A stretch of 64,000 nucleotides of DNA from Sulfurimonas sp. (GTDB lineage: Bacteria > Campylobacterota > Campylobacteria > Campylobacterales > Sulfurimonadaceae), in the NCBI RefSeq assembly GCF_019429335.1, contig NZ_JAHYJB010000007.1, forward strand, positions 1-64,000. Direction: 5' to 3'. This document shows positions 42,650 through 51,174 of the stretch, in pieces. The position numbers were made by a program, and so were the translations under genes. Every line of letters begins with the position of its first letter. Position 1 is the stretch's first letter. The notes under the pieces were generated by a model. It saw only the letters and a program-made list of their open reading frames with translations, was not told the DNA's origin and searched no databases.

Positions 42650-44482
42650 ATGATACAACTAATAAACATCTCAAAGAGTTTCGGCAAACAGGAGCTTTTT
42701 AGCAATCTTAACTTTAAACTAAACTCAGGCAACAAAGTAGGTTTAGTAGGCCGTAACGGAAGCGGAAAATCAACGCTTTTTAAGCTTATACTGCGTGAAG
42801 ATACTCCCGATAGCGGCGAAGTAGTTATACCAAAAGGGTATAAAATAGGTGCCCTAAAACAGCATCTTGTCTTTACCGAGACCACGCTAAGAGAAGAGGC
42901 GGCGTTAGCGCTTGAAGAGGAAATGAAGTATGATATCTACCGCGTAGAGAAGATTTTATTTGGTTTGGGTTTTACGCAAGAAGATTTAGAAAAAGACCCG
43001 CTCTCCTTCTCTGGCGGTTATCAAATCCGCATAAATCTTGCAAAACTTTTAGTAACTGAACCGAACCTGCTGCTTCTTGATGAGCCTACAAACTACCTCG
43101 ACATCCTCTCACTTAGATGGCTGAAGAGTTTTTTAAAAGCATTTCAGGGTGAGGTAATTCTTGTTACTCACGACAGAGATTTTATGGACGCCGTCACTAC
43201 TCATACCATGGGGATTGTACGCAGAAATCTAAGAGTTATTGCCGGAGATACGCACAAATACTACGAGCAACTCCAAGCCAATGATGAGCTGCACGAGAAA
43301 CAGAAGATAGCGCAGGATAAGAAAGTAAAAGAGCTTGAGGATTTTATTGCAAAAAACAAAGCACGTGCTTCAACCGCCGCTCTTGCACAGTCGAAAGTAA
43401 AACAGCTTGAGAAGATGGATCTGCTTCAAGATTTAGGGTACGACTCATCTTTGGAATTTGATTTTAACTACAAAGATACTCCGGCAAAAGTTCTGCTTGA
43501 TGTTAAAAATCTAAGTTTCGGATATACGCTTGAGAACATTCTTTTTAAAAATATCTCTTTCGTGCTTGAGAAGGGCGAGTGTCTTGGGATTATCGGAAAA
43601 AACGGTAAAGGTAAATCAACCCTGCTAAATACAATTGCAGGAGAGTTAAAGCCGCTTAGCGGTGAGGTTCATATGCACACAAGCACAGCATTTGCGCACT
43701 TCGGGCAGACAAATATCGCAAGACTGCATCCAAACAGTAGCGTCTTGGACGAGATTCACTCCGCCAACACGAAACTCTCCGCGCAAAATATTCGCTCTAT
43801 TGCGGGTTCTATGATGTTTAGCGGAGATAGTGCAGATAAAAAAGTCTCTCTTCTCTCAGGCGGCGAAAAAAGCCGTGTCATGCTAGGGCAAATTTTAGCT
43901 CGTGATGTAAACCTCCTCTTTTTGGATGAGCCTACAAACCACCTAGACATGGACTCCATAGAAGCACTGACGGTAGCAATCCAAAACTTCAAAGGCTCCG
44001 TAATCGTCGTAACCCACTCCGAAGAGCTGCTACGCCGTACATGTGACAGGCTTATCATATTTACAAAAAACGGTGCAGAGTATTTTGACGGAGGGTATGA
44101 CCTGTTCTTAGAAAAAATGGGCTGGGAAGAGGAAGAGAATGAAGAGAAGGGCAAGCAAAAGCCCAAAACAAACTTTAAAAATAGCAAAAAAGCAAAAGCT
44201 GACCTAATTAGAGACAAAAACAAACTAATTTCGCCGATGAGAAAAAAGATTGACAAACTTGAAGCCTCTATCATAAAGAGCGAAGAGACTTTAGCTTCTC
44301 ATCAAAAAAAGCTTCTTGAGGCAACAACAAAAGGTGACAGTTTTAAAATTATAGAGTTTTCAAAACTAGTCTCTTTAGAGCAAAAAGAGGTTGAGAAGAT
44401 GTTTGAACTCTTAGAGATTTTACAAAATGAATTTGATGAGATTACAAACGACTACGACAAAAAGATAGCAGAAGTTGAGTAG
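42650..44482 (+). CDS. ABC-F family ATPase (Uup/EttA-like translation factor)
   Basis: A 610-residue soluble protein with two ABC domains and no membrane part. First domain: GRNGSGKST, LSFSGGYQIR, LLLDEPTNYLD. Second: GKNGKGKST, LLSGGEKSR, LFLDEPTNHLD. A P-site tRNA interaction linker (about 225-275, KARASTAALAQSKVKQLEKM) lies between. A C-terminal coiled coil of about 100 residues follows, as in Uup. ABC-F proteins act on ribosomes or recombination intermediates; the exact subtype is not clear. Confidence 0.92.
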   Translation: MIQLINISKSFGKQELFSNLNFKLNSGNKVGLVGRNGSGKSTLFKLILREDTPDSGEVVIPKGYKIGALKQHLVFTETTLREEAALALEEEMKYDIYRVEKILFGLGFTQEDLEKDPLSFSGGYQIRINLAKLLVTEPNLLLLDEPTNYLDILSLRWLKSFLKAFQGEVILVTHDRDFMDAVTTHTMGIVRRNLRVIAGDTHKYYEQLQANDELHEKQKIAQDKKVKELEDFIAKNKARASTAALAQSKVKQLEKMDLLQDLGYDSSLEFDFNYKDTPAKVLLDVKNLSFGYTLENILFKNISFVLEKGECLGIIGKNGKGKSTLLNTIAGELKPLSGEVHMHTSTAFAHFGQTNIARLHPNSSVLDEIHSANTKLSAQNIRSIAGSMMFSGDSADKKVSLLSGGEKSRVMLGQILARDVNLLFLDEPTNHLDMDSIEALTVAIQNFKGSVIVVTHSEELLRRTCDRLIIFTKNGAEYFDGGYDLFLEKMGWEEEENEEKGKQKPKTNFKNSKKAKADLIRDKNKLISPMRKKIDKLEASIIKSEETLASHQKKLLEATTKGDSFKIIEFSKLVSLEQKEVEKMFELLEILQNEFDEITNDYDKKIAEVE

Positions 44483-44553
44483 TCGCAACAGAAGACTTTT
44501 TAATTTATGCTAGCATATAAAATATATTTAACTAAAACAACAGGGTTCAAAGC

Positions 44554-46506
44554 GTGACAAATTGCAATCACTCCCTAGCGCCATTAAGAAACGGTTTCGT
44601 CTATAACAGAGCAACCATCTCGTTAGCAGTTCTATTCTCGCTTCTAGTCGGAGCTATTATTTGGAATGCCGCAAATAAATACTACCATTTTCTCGCAACA
44701 GAAAAGTTCGAGGCTGCCGTAAATGAAAATATAGAGAGCATCAACAAACGAATGCTAAAGTACGAAACGCTCCTTCATAGCGGAATAGCCTTATTTCACG
44801 TCCATGGCGGAATAGGCTTGTTTCACGCAAGCGAAAGTATAACTCGCAAAGAGTGGCATGACTTTGTAGAAAAGTTAAATCTTAAAAATAATTACCCAGG
44901 TGTCCAAGGTATCGGTTTTTCAAAGATGATTGACCCCTCAGAAGTGGCGCAAATAGAAGAGGAGATGAGAAAGGACGGATTTAAATCATTCTCCATCAAA
45001 CCATTAGGCAAACGTGGACAATACAGCTCTATACTCTACCTTGAGCCTATGGATAAGCGAAACAGAGCGGCGATTGGATACGACATGTTTTCAGAACCGG
45101 TTCGAAGAGCTGCGATGGAGAGGGCAAGAGACACCGCAAAGGCATCTATATCCAAAAAAGTAATCCTTGTTCAGGAGATTGATGAAGACGTGCAGGCAGG
45201 AATGTTGATGTATCTTCCTTTATACAAAAAAGGGGCAAAGACCCAAAGCGTAGATGAGAGACGAAAAGCTCTTGTAGGCTTTGTATACAGTCCTTTTCGT
45301 ATGAACGACCTTATGAATAAAATCGTTTTAAAATCATCAATTTTAAACTTTGAAATATATGACGGTGAGGATACCTCTGAAGAACATCTGCTTTATAGGT
45401 CGTTCAAACCAAACTCATACAGATCAAAATTCAATACCGAAAAAAGTGTTGAGCTGAATAATGCAACGTGGCGCATACGCTTCTCAAGCACAAAGGAGTT
45501 TGACAACTCTGCAGATGTAATCTATCCTCTCTTGATGACGGCGGCAGGTTTAGTTGTACAGTTTTTACTGCTTTTTATTATCTTAATGCTCTTTAAAAGC
45601 AGATATATTCTCAAAATACAAACTCAGGAGCTGACAAGGCTCTACCAAGCGGTTGAGCAGAGTCCAAGCGGCATCATAATTACAAATCTTGATGGAAATA
45701 TAGAGTATGTAAACGAAGCCTTTAGTGAAATTACAGGTTATGCAAAAAATGAGGCTATAGGCAAAAACCCGCGCTTCTTACAGTCCGGTAAAACAGACCC
45801 AAAAGTATATGATGACATGTGGGAGAGCATAAAGCTTGGGAAAACATGGCATGGGGAGTTTGTAAACAAAAGCAAAAACGGCATAGAGTACATTGAGGGG
45901 GTAAAGGCGGCACCTATTTTTAAAGCCGATGGAACAATCTCTCACTATATGGCAATAAAAGAGGATATTACCGACAGAAAACGCGCAGAAGAGCGTATCC
46001 ACTTTCTTGCTAGCTTTGACTCTCTTACCGGGCTTCCAAACAGATATCAGCTTGAGGAGCGTCTCGACTATGCCTTAAGGATGGCAAAACGTAACAGCGA
46101 GAAGTTGAGCATTCTCTTTTTGGATCTGGATCTTTTCAAAGAGGCAAACGATACACTCGGACATGATGCCGGCGATGCTCTGCTTATTGAACTTGCAAAA
46201 AGATTTAATGCTGTTTTACGCGAAGTAGACACAGTTTCACGCGTTGGCGGCGATGAGTTTATATTTCTGCTGCCAAATACGCCCCCTTCCGGCGCTTCAC
46301 ATATAGCCGAAAAACTTCTTAAAGTAAGCGATACACCGTGTGAATTCAACAGAAGTGAAATGCATGTAACAGCCTCAATAGGCATTGCAATCTATCCTAA
46401 GGACGGGCTTGACCGACAGACACTGTTTAAAAATGCTGATACGGCAATGTATGAGGCAAAAGAGAACGGAAGAAACAGATACCGTTTCTTTAACAAAGAG
46501 AATTAA
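44554..46506 (+). CDS. CHASE-PAS-GGDEF membrane diguanylate cyclase
   Basis: A 650-residue sensor that makes cyclic di-GMP. TM1 at about 27-47, a periplasmic CHASE domain at about 80-290 (YPGVQGIGFSKMI, EPMDKRNRAAIGYDM), TM2 near 330-350, a PAS/PAC domain at about 360-480 (GIIITNLDGNIEYVNEAFSE), and a GGDEF domain at the end. The active loop RVGGDEF is intact, and RxxD (REVD) lies five residues ahead, so product inhibition is likely. GTG start at 44554. There is no EAL domain. Confidence 0.94.
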   Translation: MTNCNHSLAPLRNGFVYNRATISLAVLFSLLVGAIIWNAANKYYHFLATEKFEAAVNENIESINKRMLKYETLLHSGIALFHVHGGIGLFHASESITRKEWHDFVEKLNLKNNYPGVQGIGFSKMIDPSEVAQIEEEMRKDGFKSFSIKPLGKRGQYSSILYLEPMDKRNRAAIGYDMFSEPVRRAAMERARDTAKASISKKVILVQEIDEDVQAGMLMYLPLYKKGAKTQSVDERRKALVGFVYSPFRMNDLMNKIVLKSSILNFEIYDGEDTSEEHLLYRSFKPNSYRSKFNTEKSVELNNATWRIRFSSTKEFDNSADVIYPLLMTAAGLVVQFLLLFIILMLFKSRYILKIQTQELTRLYQAVEQSPSGIIITNLDGNIEYVNEAFSEITGYAKNEAIGKNPRFLQSGKTDPKVYDDMWESIKLGKTWHGEFVNKSKNGIEYIEGVKAAPIFKADGTISHYMAIKEDITDRKRAEERIHFLASFDSLTGLPNRYQLEERLDYALRMAKRNSEKLSILFLDLDLFKEANDTLGHDAGDALLIELAKRFNAVLREVDTVSRVGGDEFIFLLPNTPPSGASHIAEKLLKVSDTPCEFNRSEMHVTASIGIAIYPKDGLDRQTLFKNADTAMYEAKENGRNRYRFFNKEN

Positions 46507-46507
46507 A

Positions 46508-47296
46508 TCAGCTCTCAACTCTTTTTATAAGCTCTTTGATACTCTCGCTCTCTCTTTGAGTTGTAAGCACAAAACTGCACTCGTCTGCATAGAGCTTCTT
46601 TAACATCTTCTGCGCATTTGAAATATTATCGACAAGAAATATAAGCAAAAAAGAGCTCTCTCCCCAGCGAATCAGCATATCGTCTTGTCTGATAATGCTC
46701 TTAAAATAATCAGCTAAATCTCTCAGAGCTAATTCATCATTTTTGTCTGTTTTTATTAAAATCGCACTGACTATTTTTTTGCTAAATTGTGCAGCATCCT
46801 GATAACTTTGTGTAACCTGCAAAAAGTAGTTCTTGGCATAAGCACCGCTCCCTTTGTCGATATTTGTATTGTTTTCAATCATAATACGTTTTATAAGAGT
46901 CTGCGTAATATCCTCAAGTACCACAACAACATACTCCTCTATCTTCTCAACTTGAACACCAAAAGCATGCGGCTCATAACTTGGCGTCATCATGCTCACA
47001 ACACGCTCCATCTCTGGGAGTTTTAGGATTGCGTCAAACCAGACGCTTGCGTCTTTAATCTTATCTTTGTGAAAATAGTGCGGATGGGGAACGAAATTAT
47101 CGACAAAGAGACCAAAGCTTGATTTGTACTCATCAAGTGATGAGACTGAAAAAAACTTCTCAAATGCTTTGTTTATCAGAACAGGCTCGCCGTTATTAAA
47201 AACAGCAATCAAATCATTTTGCGAATCAGCAATACTTTTTATAATAGCTAAACTTGTCTCTTCTCTCATAAATAGCTCCTCATCTGCTAACTCCAC
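46508..47296 (-). CDS. PAS protein with degenerate GGDEF-like domain
   Basis: A 262-residue cytoplasmic protein. A PAS domain fills about 15-130 (DLIAVFNNGEPVLINKAFEK). A GGDEF-fold region follows, in which RQDDMLIRWGESSFLLIFL stands where RxGGDEF would be, so cyclase activity is unlikely. It may bind c-di-GMP or another protein. It overlaps the YgjP-like gene by ten bases and converges on the active diguanylate cyclase gene, leaving one base between them. Confidence 0.75.
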   Translation of the reverse strand: MELADEELFMREETSLAIIKSIADSQNDLIAVFNNGEPVLINKAFEKFFSVSSLDEYKSSFGLFVDNFVPHPHYFHKDKIKDASVWFDAILKLPEMERVVSMMTPSYEPHAFGVQVEKIEEYVVVVLEDITQTLIKRIMIENNTNIDKGSGAYAKNYFLQVTQSYQDAAQFSKKIVSAILIKTDKNDELALRDLADYFKSIIRQDDMLIRWGESSFLLIFLVDNISNAQKMLKKLYADECSFVLTTQRESESIKELIKRVES

Positions 47297-47799
47297 TCCT
47301 CTATCTTGGAGAAAATCTCCATCTGTGTCAAGTATAGCCTTACATCAAACTCCACCTGATGGTAGGAGGGCTGCATATACTCGCATAGAGAGTAAAACGC
47401 TCTGTTATGCTCTTTTGCTTTAAAATGGGAGAGCTCATGCACCACTATCATCTCCAAAAATTCCAAAGGCGCACTTTTAAACATAGAAGCGATGCGTATC
47501 TCGTTTTTGCTCTTTAGTTTTGCACCCTGAACCCTTGAGATAAAGTGATGCGTTCCAAGAGCATTGTGAATAACGTTTATCTTACCGTCATAAAGAACTT
47601 TGCTTAGAGTCGGCGCATTTTTTATGTAGCTGTTTTTAATGTCGTTTATATAGGCAAAAAGCGCTTTATCCGTTTTAATTGCATGTGCAGTTGGATACTT
47701 GTTCTTAAGATGAAGTGCAAGTTTATTCTCTCTTATCAGCTCCTGCACTTGCATCTTTATATCCTGCGGATAGTGACTTATATATTTTAGAGAATCCAA
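47287..47799 (-). CDS. YgjP-like zinc metalloprotease-fold protein
   Basis: A 170-residue protein with the zinc motif HELSH at 121-125 and a third ligand H131 in KEHNRAFY, followed by the C-terminal helix of DUF45/YgjP proteins. The N-terminal 60 residues are basic and helical. The physiological substrate of the family is unknown. It overlaps dbpA by 13 bases and the PAS gene by ten, so the set is translated as one unit. Confidence 0.85.
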   Translation of the reverse strand: MDSLKYISHYPQDIKMQVQELIRENKLALHLKNKYPTAHAIKTDKALFAYINDIKNSYIKNAPTLSKVLYDGKINVIHNALGTHHFISRVQGAKLKSKNEIRIASMFKSAPLEFLEMIVVHELSHFKAKEHNRAFYSLCEYMQPSYHQVEFDVRLYLTQMEIFSKIEEWS

Positions 47800-49157
47800 A
47801 CTGAAAACTTCTTCCCTTTGATTTTTCCACTTTTAAGCTTATCATGTGCCTCATCAACTTTGAGAGCTTCTATGGCAACATAACTCTGTCTGTCGTAGAT
47901 ATCTATCTTTCCTATAACATCGCCGCTTAGTCCCGCTTCACCGGTGAGTGCACCGAGAATATCTCCCGCGCGTACTTTATCTTTTTTGCCGCCCTCGATG
48001 ACAAGCGTTATGTTCTGCGGCTTCATCTCAAAGCCGTTTACTGCTTTTAAAGTGTCGGCAGATTCAAAAAGACGGCTCTCCTTTCTATACTCATCCGCCT
48101 TGTCCGATTCATAAGCACTAAAAAGGGTAAAAGCCAGCCCCTCTTCTCCCGCGCGAGCTGTTCTGCCTATGCGGTGCGTGTATATCTCTTCGCTATGGGG
48201 CAAGTCGTAATTCACAACCATTGAGAGCTCTTTGATGTCAAGTCCGCGTGCCGCGACATCTGTTGCCACTAACACCCTACAGCTTTTGTTAGCAAATTGC
48301 ACCAACACATCGTTTCTCTCATACTGCTCCAAATCCCCATGAATAGCCAGCGCATCGATTCTGTTTTTCTGCAAAGTCTGGGCAATCTCTTGAACCTCCG
48401 CCTTTGTGTTAGCAAACACTATAACGTTATCTGGCTTGAAATTACTCAAAATATTTATAAGCACTTCTATCTTCTGTGAGTTTTGCACCTCGTAAAATCG
48501 CTCTATAATCTTGTTGGCAACTTCGGTAGAAGTGGTTTTTATATTTATGGCACTGTTTTGGATTGATGCGCTGATATCCATAATCTCATCCGTATATGTA
48601 GCCGAAAAGAGAAGCGTCTGTCTAGATTTTGGAACAAACTTTAAAACCTCGTTTATCTCCTCGCTAAAACCCATATCGAGCATTCTGTCCGCTTCATCCA
48701 AAACCAACATATCAACATCTTCAAGCGAGAGCGTCTCTTTTTTAAGATGCTTTAAAATGCGCCCCGGAGTACCTACAATGATATGCGCGCCATGACGAAG
48801 AGAGCCCAACTGTGGACCGAAAGCACTTCCGCCGCAAAGCGTCAGAATCTTTATATTGTGAGCGAATCTCGCAAGCATTCTAAGCTCACGTGCAACCTGA
48901 TCTGCAAGCTCTCGTGTCGGGCAGAGCACCAAAGACTGGACTCTGAACTTTTTGACTTGAAGTTTGTGAAGCAGCCCGATACCAAAAGCCGCCGTTTTGC
49001 CGCTTCCCGTTTTTGCCTGAGCAATTACATCCCTGCCCTCAAGTATGTAAGGCAGGCTCTGCTCCTGAATCGGCGTCATCTCTTTATAACCTATTTCATT
49101 TAGGTTATGGAGCATCTCTTTGCTAAGAGGAAGGTTTGAAAAATCTCTTGTATCCAT
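47787..49157 (-). CDS. dbpA: DEAD-box RNA helicase DbpA
   Basis: An ATP-dependent helicase that remodels 23S rRNA hairpin 92 during 50S assembly. Motif Q MTPIQEQSLPYI, Walker A AKTGSGKTAA, motif II VLDEADRML, motif III SAT and motif VI HRIGRTAR are present. The C-terminal RNA-binding domain (about 380-456, GDILGALTGEAGLSGDVIGK and SYVAIE) is that of DbpA. The length of 456 residues matches E. coli. It overlaps ywbE by one base. Confidence 0.95.
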   Translation of the reverse strand: MDTRDFSNLPLSKEMLHNLNEIGYKEMTPIQEQSLPYILEGRDVIAQAKTGSGKTAAFGIGLLHKLQVKKFRVQSLVLCPTRELADQVARELRMLARFAHNIKILTLCGGSAFGPQLGSLRHGAHIIVGTPGRILKHLKKETLSLEDVDMLVLDEADRMLDMGFSEEINEVLKFVPKSRQTLLFSATYTDEIMDISASIQNSAINIKTTSTEVANKIIERFYEVQNSQKIEVLINILSNFKPDNVIVFANTKAEVQEIAQTLQKNRIDALAIHGDLEQYERNDVLVQFANKSCRVLVATDVAARGLDIKELSMVVNYDLPHSEEIYTHRIGRTARAGEEGLAFTLFSAYESDKADEYRKESRLFESADTLKAVNGFEMKPQNITLVIEGGKKDKVRAGDILGALTGEAGLSGDVIGKIDIYDRQSYVAIEALKVDEAHDKLKSGKIKGKKFSVWIL

Positions 49158-49348
49158 TAATGTATCTTCTTTACTCTGCCGACTTCACGGCTCATCAAAC
49201 GAACTTTAATTCCATGTGGATGCGAAGATGATTTTGTCAAAATATCGCGGACTATGCCATCGGTAAGTTTCCCCGTCGCCTGATCCTCTTTGAGAACTAT
49301 CGCTACGCTCATCCCGCTTCTAATCTCTGCTCTTTTTGTACCGTCCAT
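49157..49348 (-). CDS. YwbE family small protein
   Basis: A 63-residue protein matching the YwbE family: RSGMSVAIVLKEDQATGKLT and IVRDILTKSSSHPHGIKVRL. It is a small beta-rich, probably nucleic-acid-binding fold of unknown role. It is the first gene of the ywbE-dbpA-ygjP-PAS unit, consistent with an RNA-related function. Confidence 0.9.
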   Translation of the reverse strand: MDGTKRAEIRSGMSVAIVLKEDQATGKLTDGIVRDILTKSSSHPHGIKVRLMSREVGRVKKIH

Positions 49349-49433
49349 AGGGGTATCCTCTGTTTCATATATGCAATTATATCTATTTTATGCGTTATGC
49401 TACAATACGGCAATAATTTGGAGAATATGTAAG

Positions 49434-50657
49434 ATGTTTGAAGCCCTCTATGTAATAATAGGTTTGCTCTTTGGCGCACTTGGTGTCTGGATTACGGCTG
49501 TAATTAATTTAAAAAATTCTCTGCGTCATGAAGCTGAAAAATCAACCGCTCTCTTAAACAAAAACGCTGTCTTAGAGGAGCGTATTGATGGCATAAATGA
49601 GAAAAACAGAGAGAAATTTGAACTGCTAGAACAAAGCAGAGAGCAGATGAGACTGGAGTTTCAAGAACTTGCTCAAAAAATTCTAGAAAACAACTCACAG
49701 AAGTTCTCTTTGCAAAATCAAGAAAATATCTCCAAGATGATAGACCCCATGAGAGAGCAGTTCAGAGAGTTTAAAAAGCAGATTGATGATGTCTACATCA
49801 AAGAGGCGAAAGACCGCTCCATGCTTCAAGCCGAAATAAGAAGCATCAAAGAGATAAACCATCAGATGAGCAAAGATGCCAAAAACCTCACAAAAGCACT
49901 CAAAGGCGAGAGCAAAAAACAGGGAGTTTGGGGTGAGATGGTTCTAGAGAGCGTGCTTGAACACTCCGGTTTAAGGCTTGGAAAAGAGTATGAGAGAGAG
50001 GTCGCCCTAGAGCATGAGAGCGACGGCAGCCGTTACCGCCCCGATGTTGTGGTGCATCTTCCTGATGGCAGGGATATAATCATAGATGCCAAAACCTCTC
50101 TGGTTGCCTATGAACGCTATTCGTCGGATGAGGATGAGGAACAAAAAGAGCAATTTGTTATGGCACATGTGCTTTCTATGAAAAAGCATATAAAAGAGCT
50201 GAGTGAGAAGGATTACACAAATCTAAAGGGCATAAAAACACTCGATTTTATCTTTATGTTCGTGCCAATTGAGAGTGCGCTACTTATGGCGATGGAGTAT
50301 GACGGCTCACTATTTGACCATGCTTTTAAAAGAAATGTTATTTTAGTAGGTCCTACAACCTTGATGGTATCGCTTCGTGCAGTTGAAAATAGCTGGAAAT
50401 ATGAACGCCAGCAAAAAAATGCACAGGAAATTGCACAACGTGCAGGGCTACTTTTTGACAAATTTGCTGGATTTATTGAGAGTGTCGAGAAACTCGGAAA
50501 TCAGATAACAACCGTTCAAAAAACCTACGATGAGACCTTCTCTAAACTCCACTCAGGCAGCGGAAGCATTACAAGCCAGTTTCAAAAGTTGGAAAAACTC
50601 GGAGCGGCAAATAGCAAAAATCTGCCAGAACATATAACCGACAAGATTGAATATTAA
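49434..50657 (+). CDS. rmuC: DNA recombination protein RmuC
   Basis: A membrane-anchored protein that limits rearrangements at inverted repeats. The N-terminal membrane segment (ALYVIIGLLFGALGVWITAV) is followed by a coiled coil to about residue 110 and the RmuC nuclease-like domain, with RYRPDVVVHLPDGRDIIIDA and K carrying the D-x-K core. The start is ATG 49434 (407 residues) with GGAGAA upstream; a frame extending to 49290 runs back through the divergent ywbE and is not credible. Confidence 0.93.
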   Translation: MFEALYVIIGLLFGALGVWITAVINLKNSLRHEAEKSTALLNKNAVLEERIDGINEKNREKFELLEQSREQMRLEFQELAQKILENNSQKFSLQNQENISKMIDPMREQFREFKKQIDDVYIKEAKDRSMLQAEIRSIKEINHQMSKDAKNLTKALKGESKKQGVWGEMVLESVLEHSGLRLGKEYEREVALEHESDGSRYRPDVVVHLPDGRDIIIDAKTSLVAYERYSSDEDEEQKEQFVMAHVLSMKKHIKELSEKDYTNLKGIKTLDFIFMFVPIESALLMAMEYDGSLFDHAFKRNVILVGPTTLMVSLRAVENSWKYERQQKNAQEIAQRAGLLFDKFAGFIESVEKLGNQITTVQKTYDETFSKLHSGSGSITSQFQKLEKLGAANSKNLPEHITDKIEY

Positions 50658-50695
50658 AAGTTATAATTCACTTTAAAAATAAAAAAGGAGAAGAC

Positions 50696-50926
50696 ATGAA
50701 AGAAGAGGAAATTTTAGGCGATACTGTTGAGTTTTTGGATGAAGAGCTTAAAAAAGCTCTTGGAGCAATTCAAGATATCGCGGCAAAAGTGTACGAGGGG
50801 AAGCTTGACTCATATAAAGGATTTTTAGAGACAGAAAAATATAATAAAATCGTTCTTGAGATAGGAAATAAACTCAAAGAAAAAGGAATAGATGTAACAC
50901 AAATAGAAGAGTATCAGGATTTCTAA
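50696..50926 (+). CDS. small acidic hypothetical protein
   Basis: A 76-residue acidic, helical protein beginning KEEEILGDTVEFLDEELKK. RBS AAAAGGAGAA precedes the ATG, so translation is likely. No recognised domain. It follows rmuC by 38 bases and overlaps the convergent FlhB-C-like gene by four bases. Confidence 0.7.
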   Translation: MKEEEILGDTVEFLDEELKKALGAIQDIAAKVYEGKLDSYKGFLETEKYNKIVLEIGNKLKEKGIDVTQIEEYQDF

Positions 50927-51174
50927 CTCTTCTTGCTCACCTTATAGATAAAACTAAACACCTCTGCAACAGCCCTATAAAGAGCTTCCGGAACCTCTTT
51001 GTCAAGCTCCACTTTTGAGAGCAGCTCTATGAGATCCTCATCCTTTCTGATGGGAAGATTGTGAAGTTCGGCGATTTTTATAATATTTTCCGCGCTTCTT
51101 CCCTCCCCTTTGGCAACTACTCTAGGAGCGTTCTCTCTATCTTTGTCATATCTGAGAGCTGCTGCTTTTTTCAT
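50923..51174 (-). CDS. FlhB C-terminal-domain-like protein (YlqH/FlhX type)
   Basis: An 83-residue protein equal to the cytoplasmic C-terminal domain of FlhB, the export gate switch: AAALRYDKDRENAPRVVAKG, then AELHNLPIRKDEDLIELLSK and VPEALYRAVAEVFSFIY. The self-cleaving NPTH motif of full FlhB is missing. Such free domains (YlqH in Bacillus, FlhX in Helicobacter and Campylobacter) can partly replace cleaved FlhB. It overlaps the FliK-like gene by four bases. Confidence 0.9.
   Translation of the reverse strand: MKKAAALRYDKDRENAPRVVAKGEGRSAENIIKIAELHNLPIRKDEDLIELLSKVELDKEVPEALYRAVAEVFSFIYKVSKKS

Noticed and set aside
49290-49433. N-terminal extension of rmuC
   Set aside because: It lies antisense over ywbE and adds residues that do not look like RmuC. 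ATG 49434 has a membrane anchor directly after it and a suitable ribosome-binding site.
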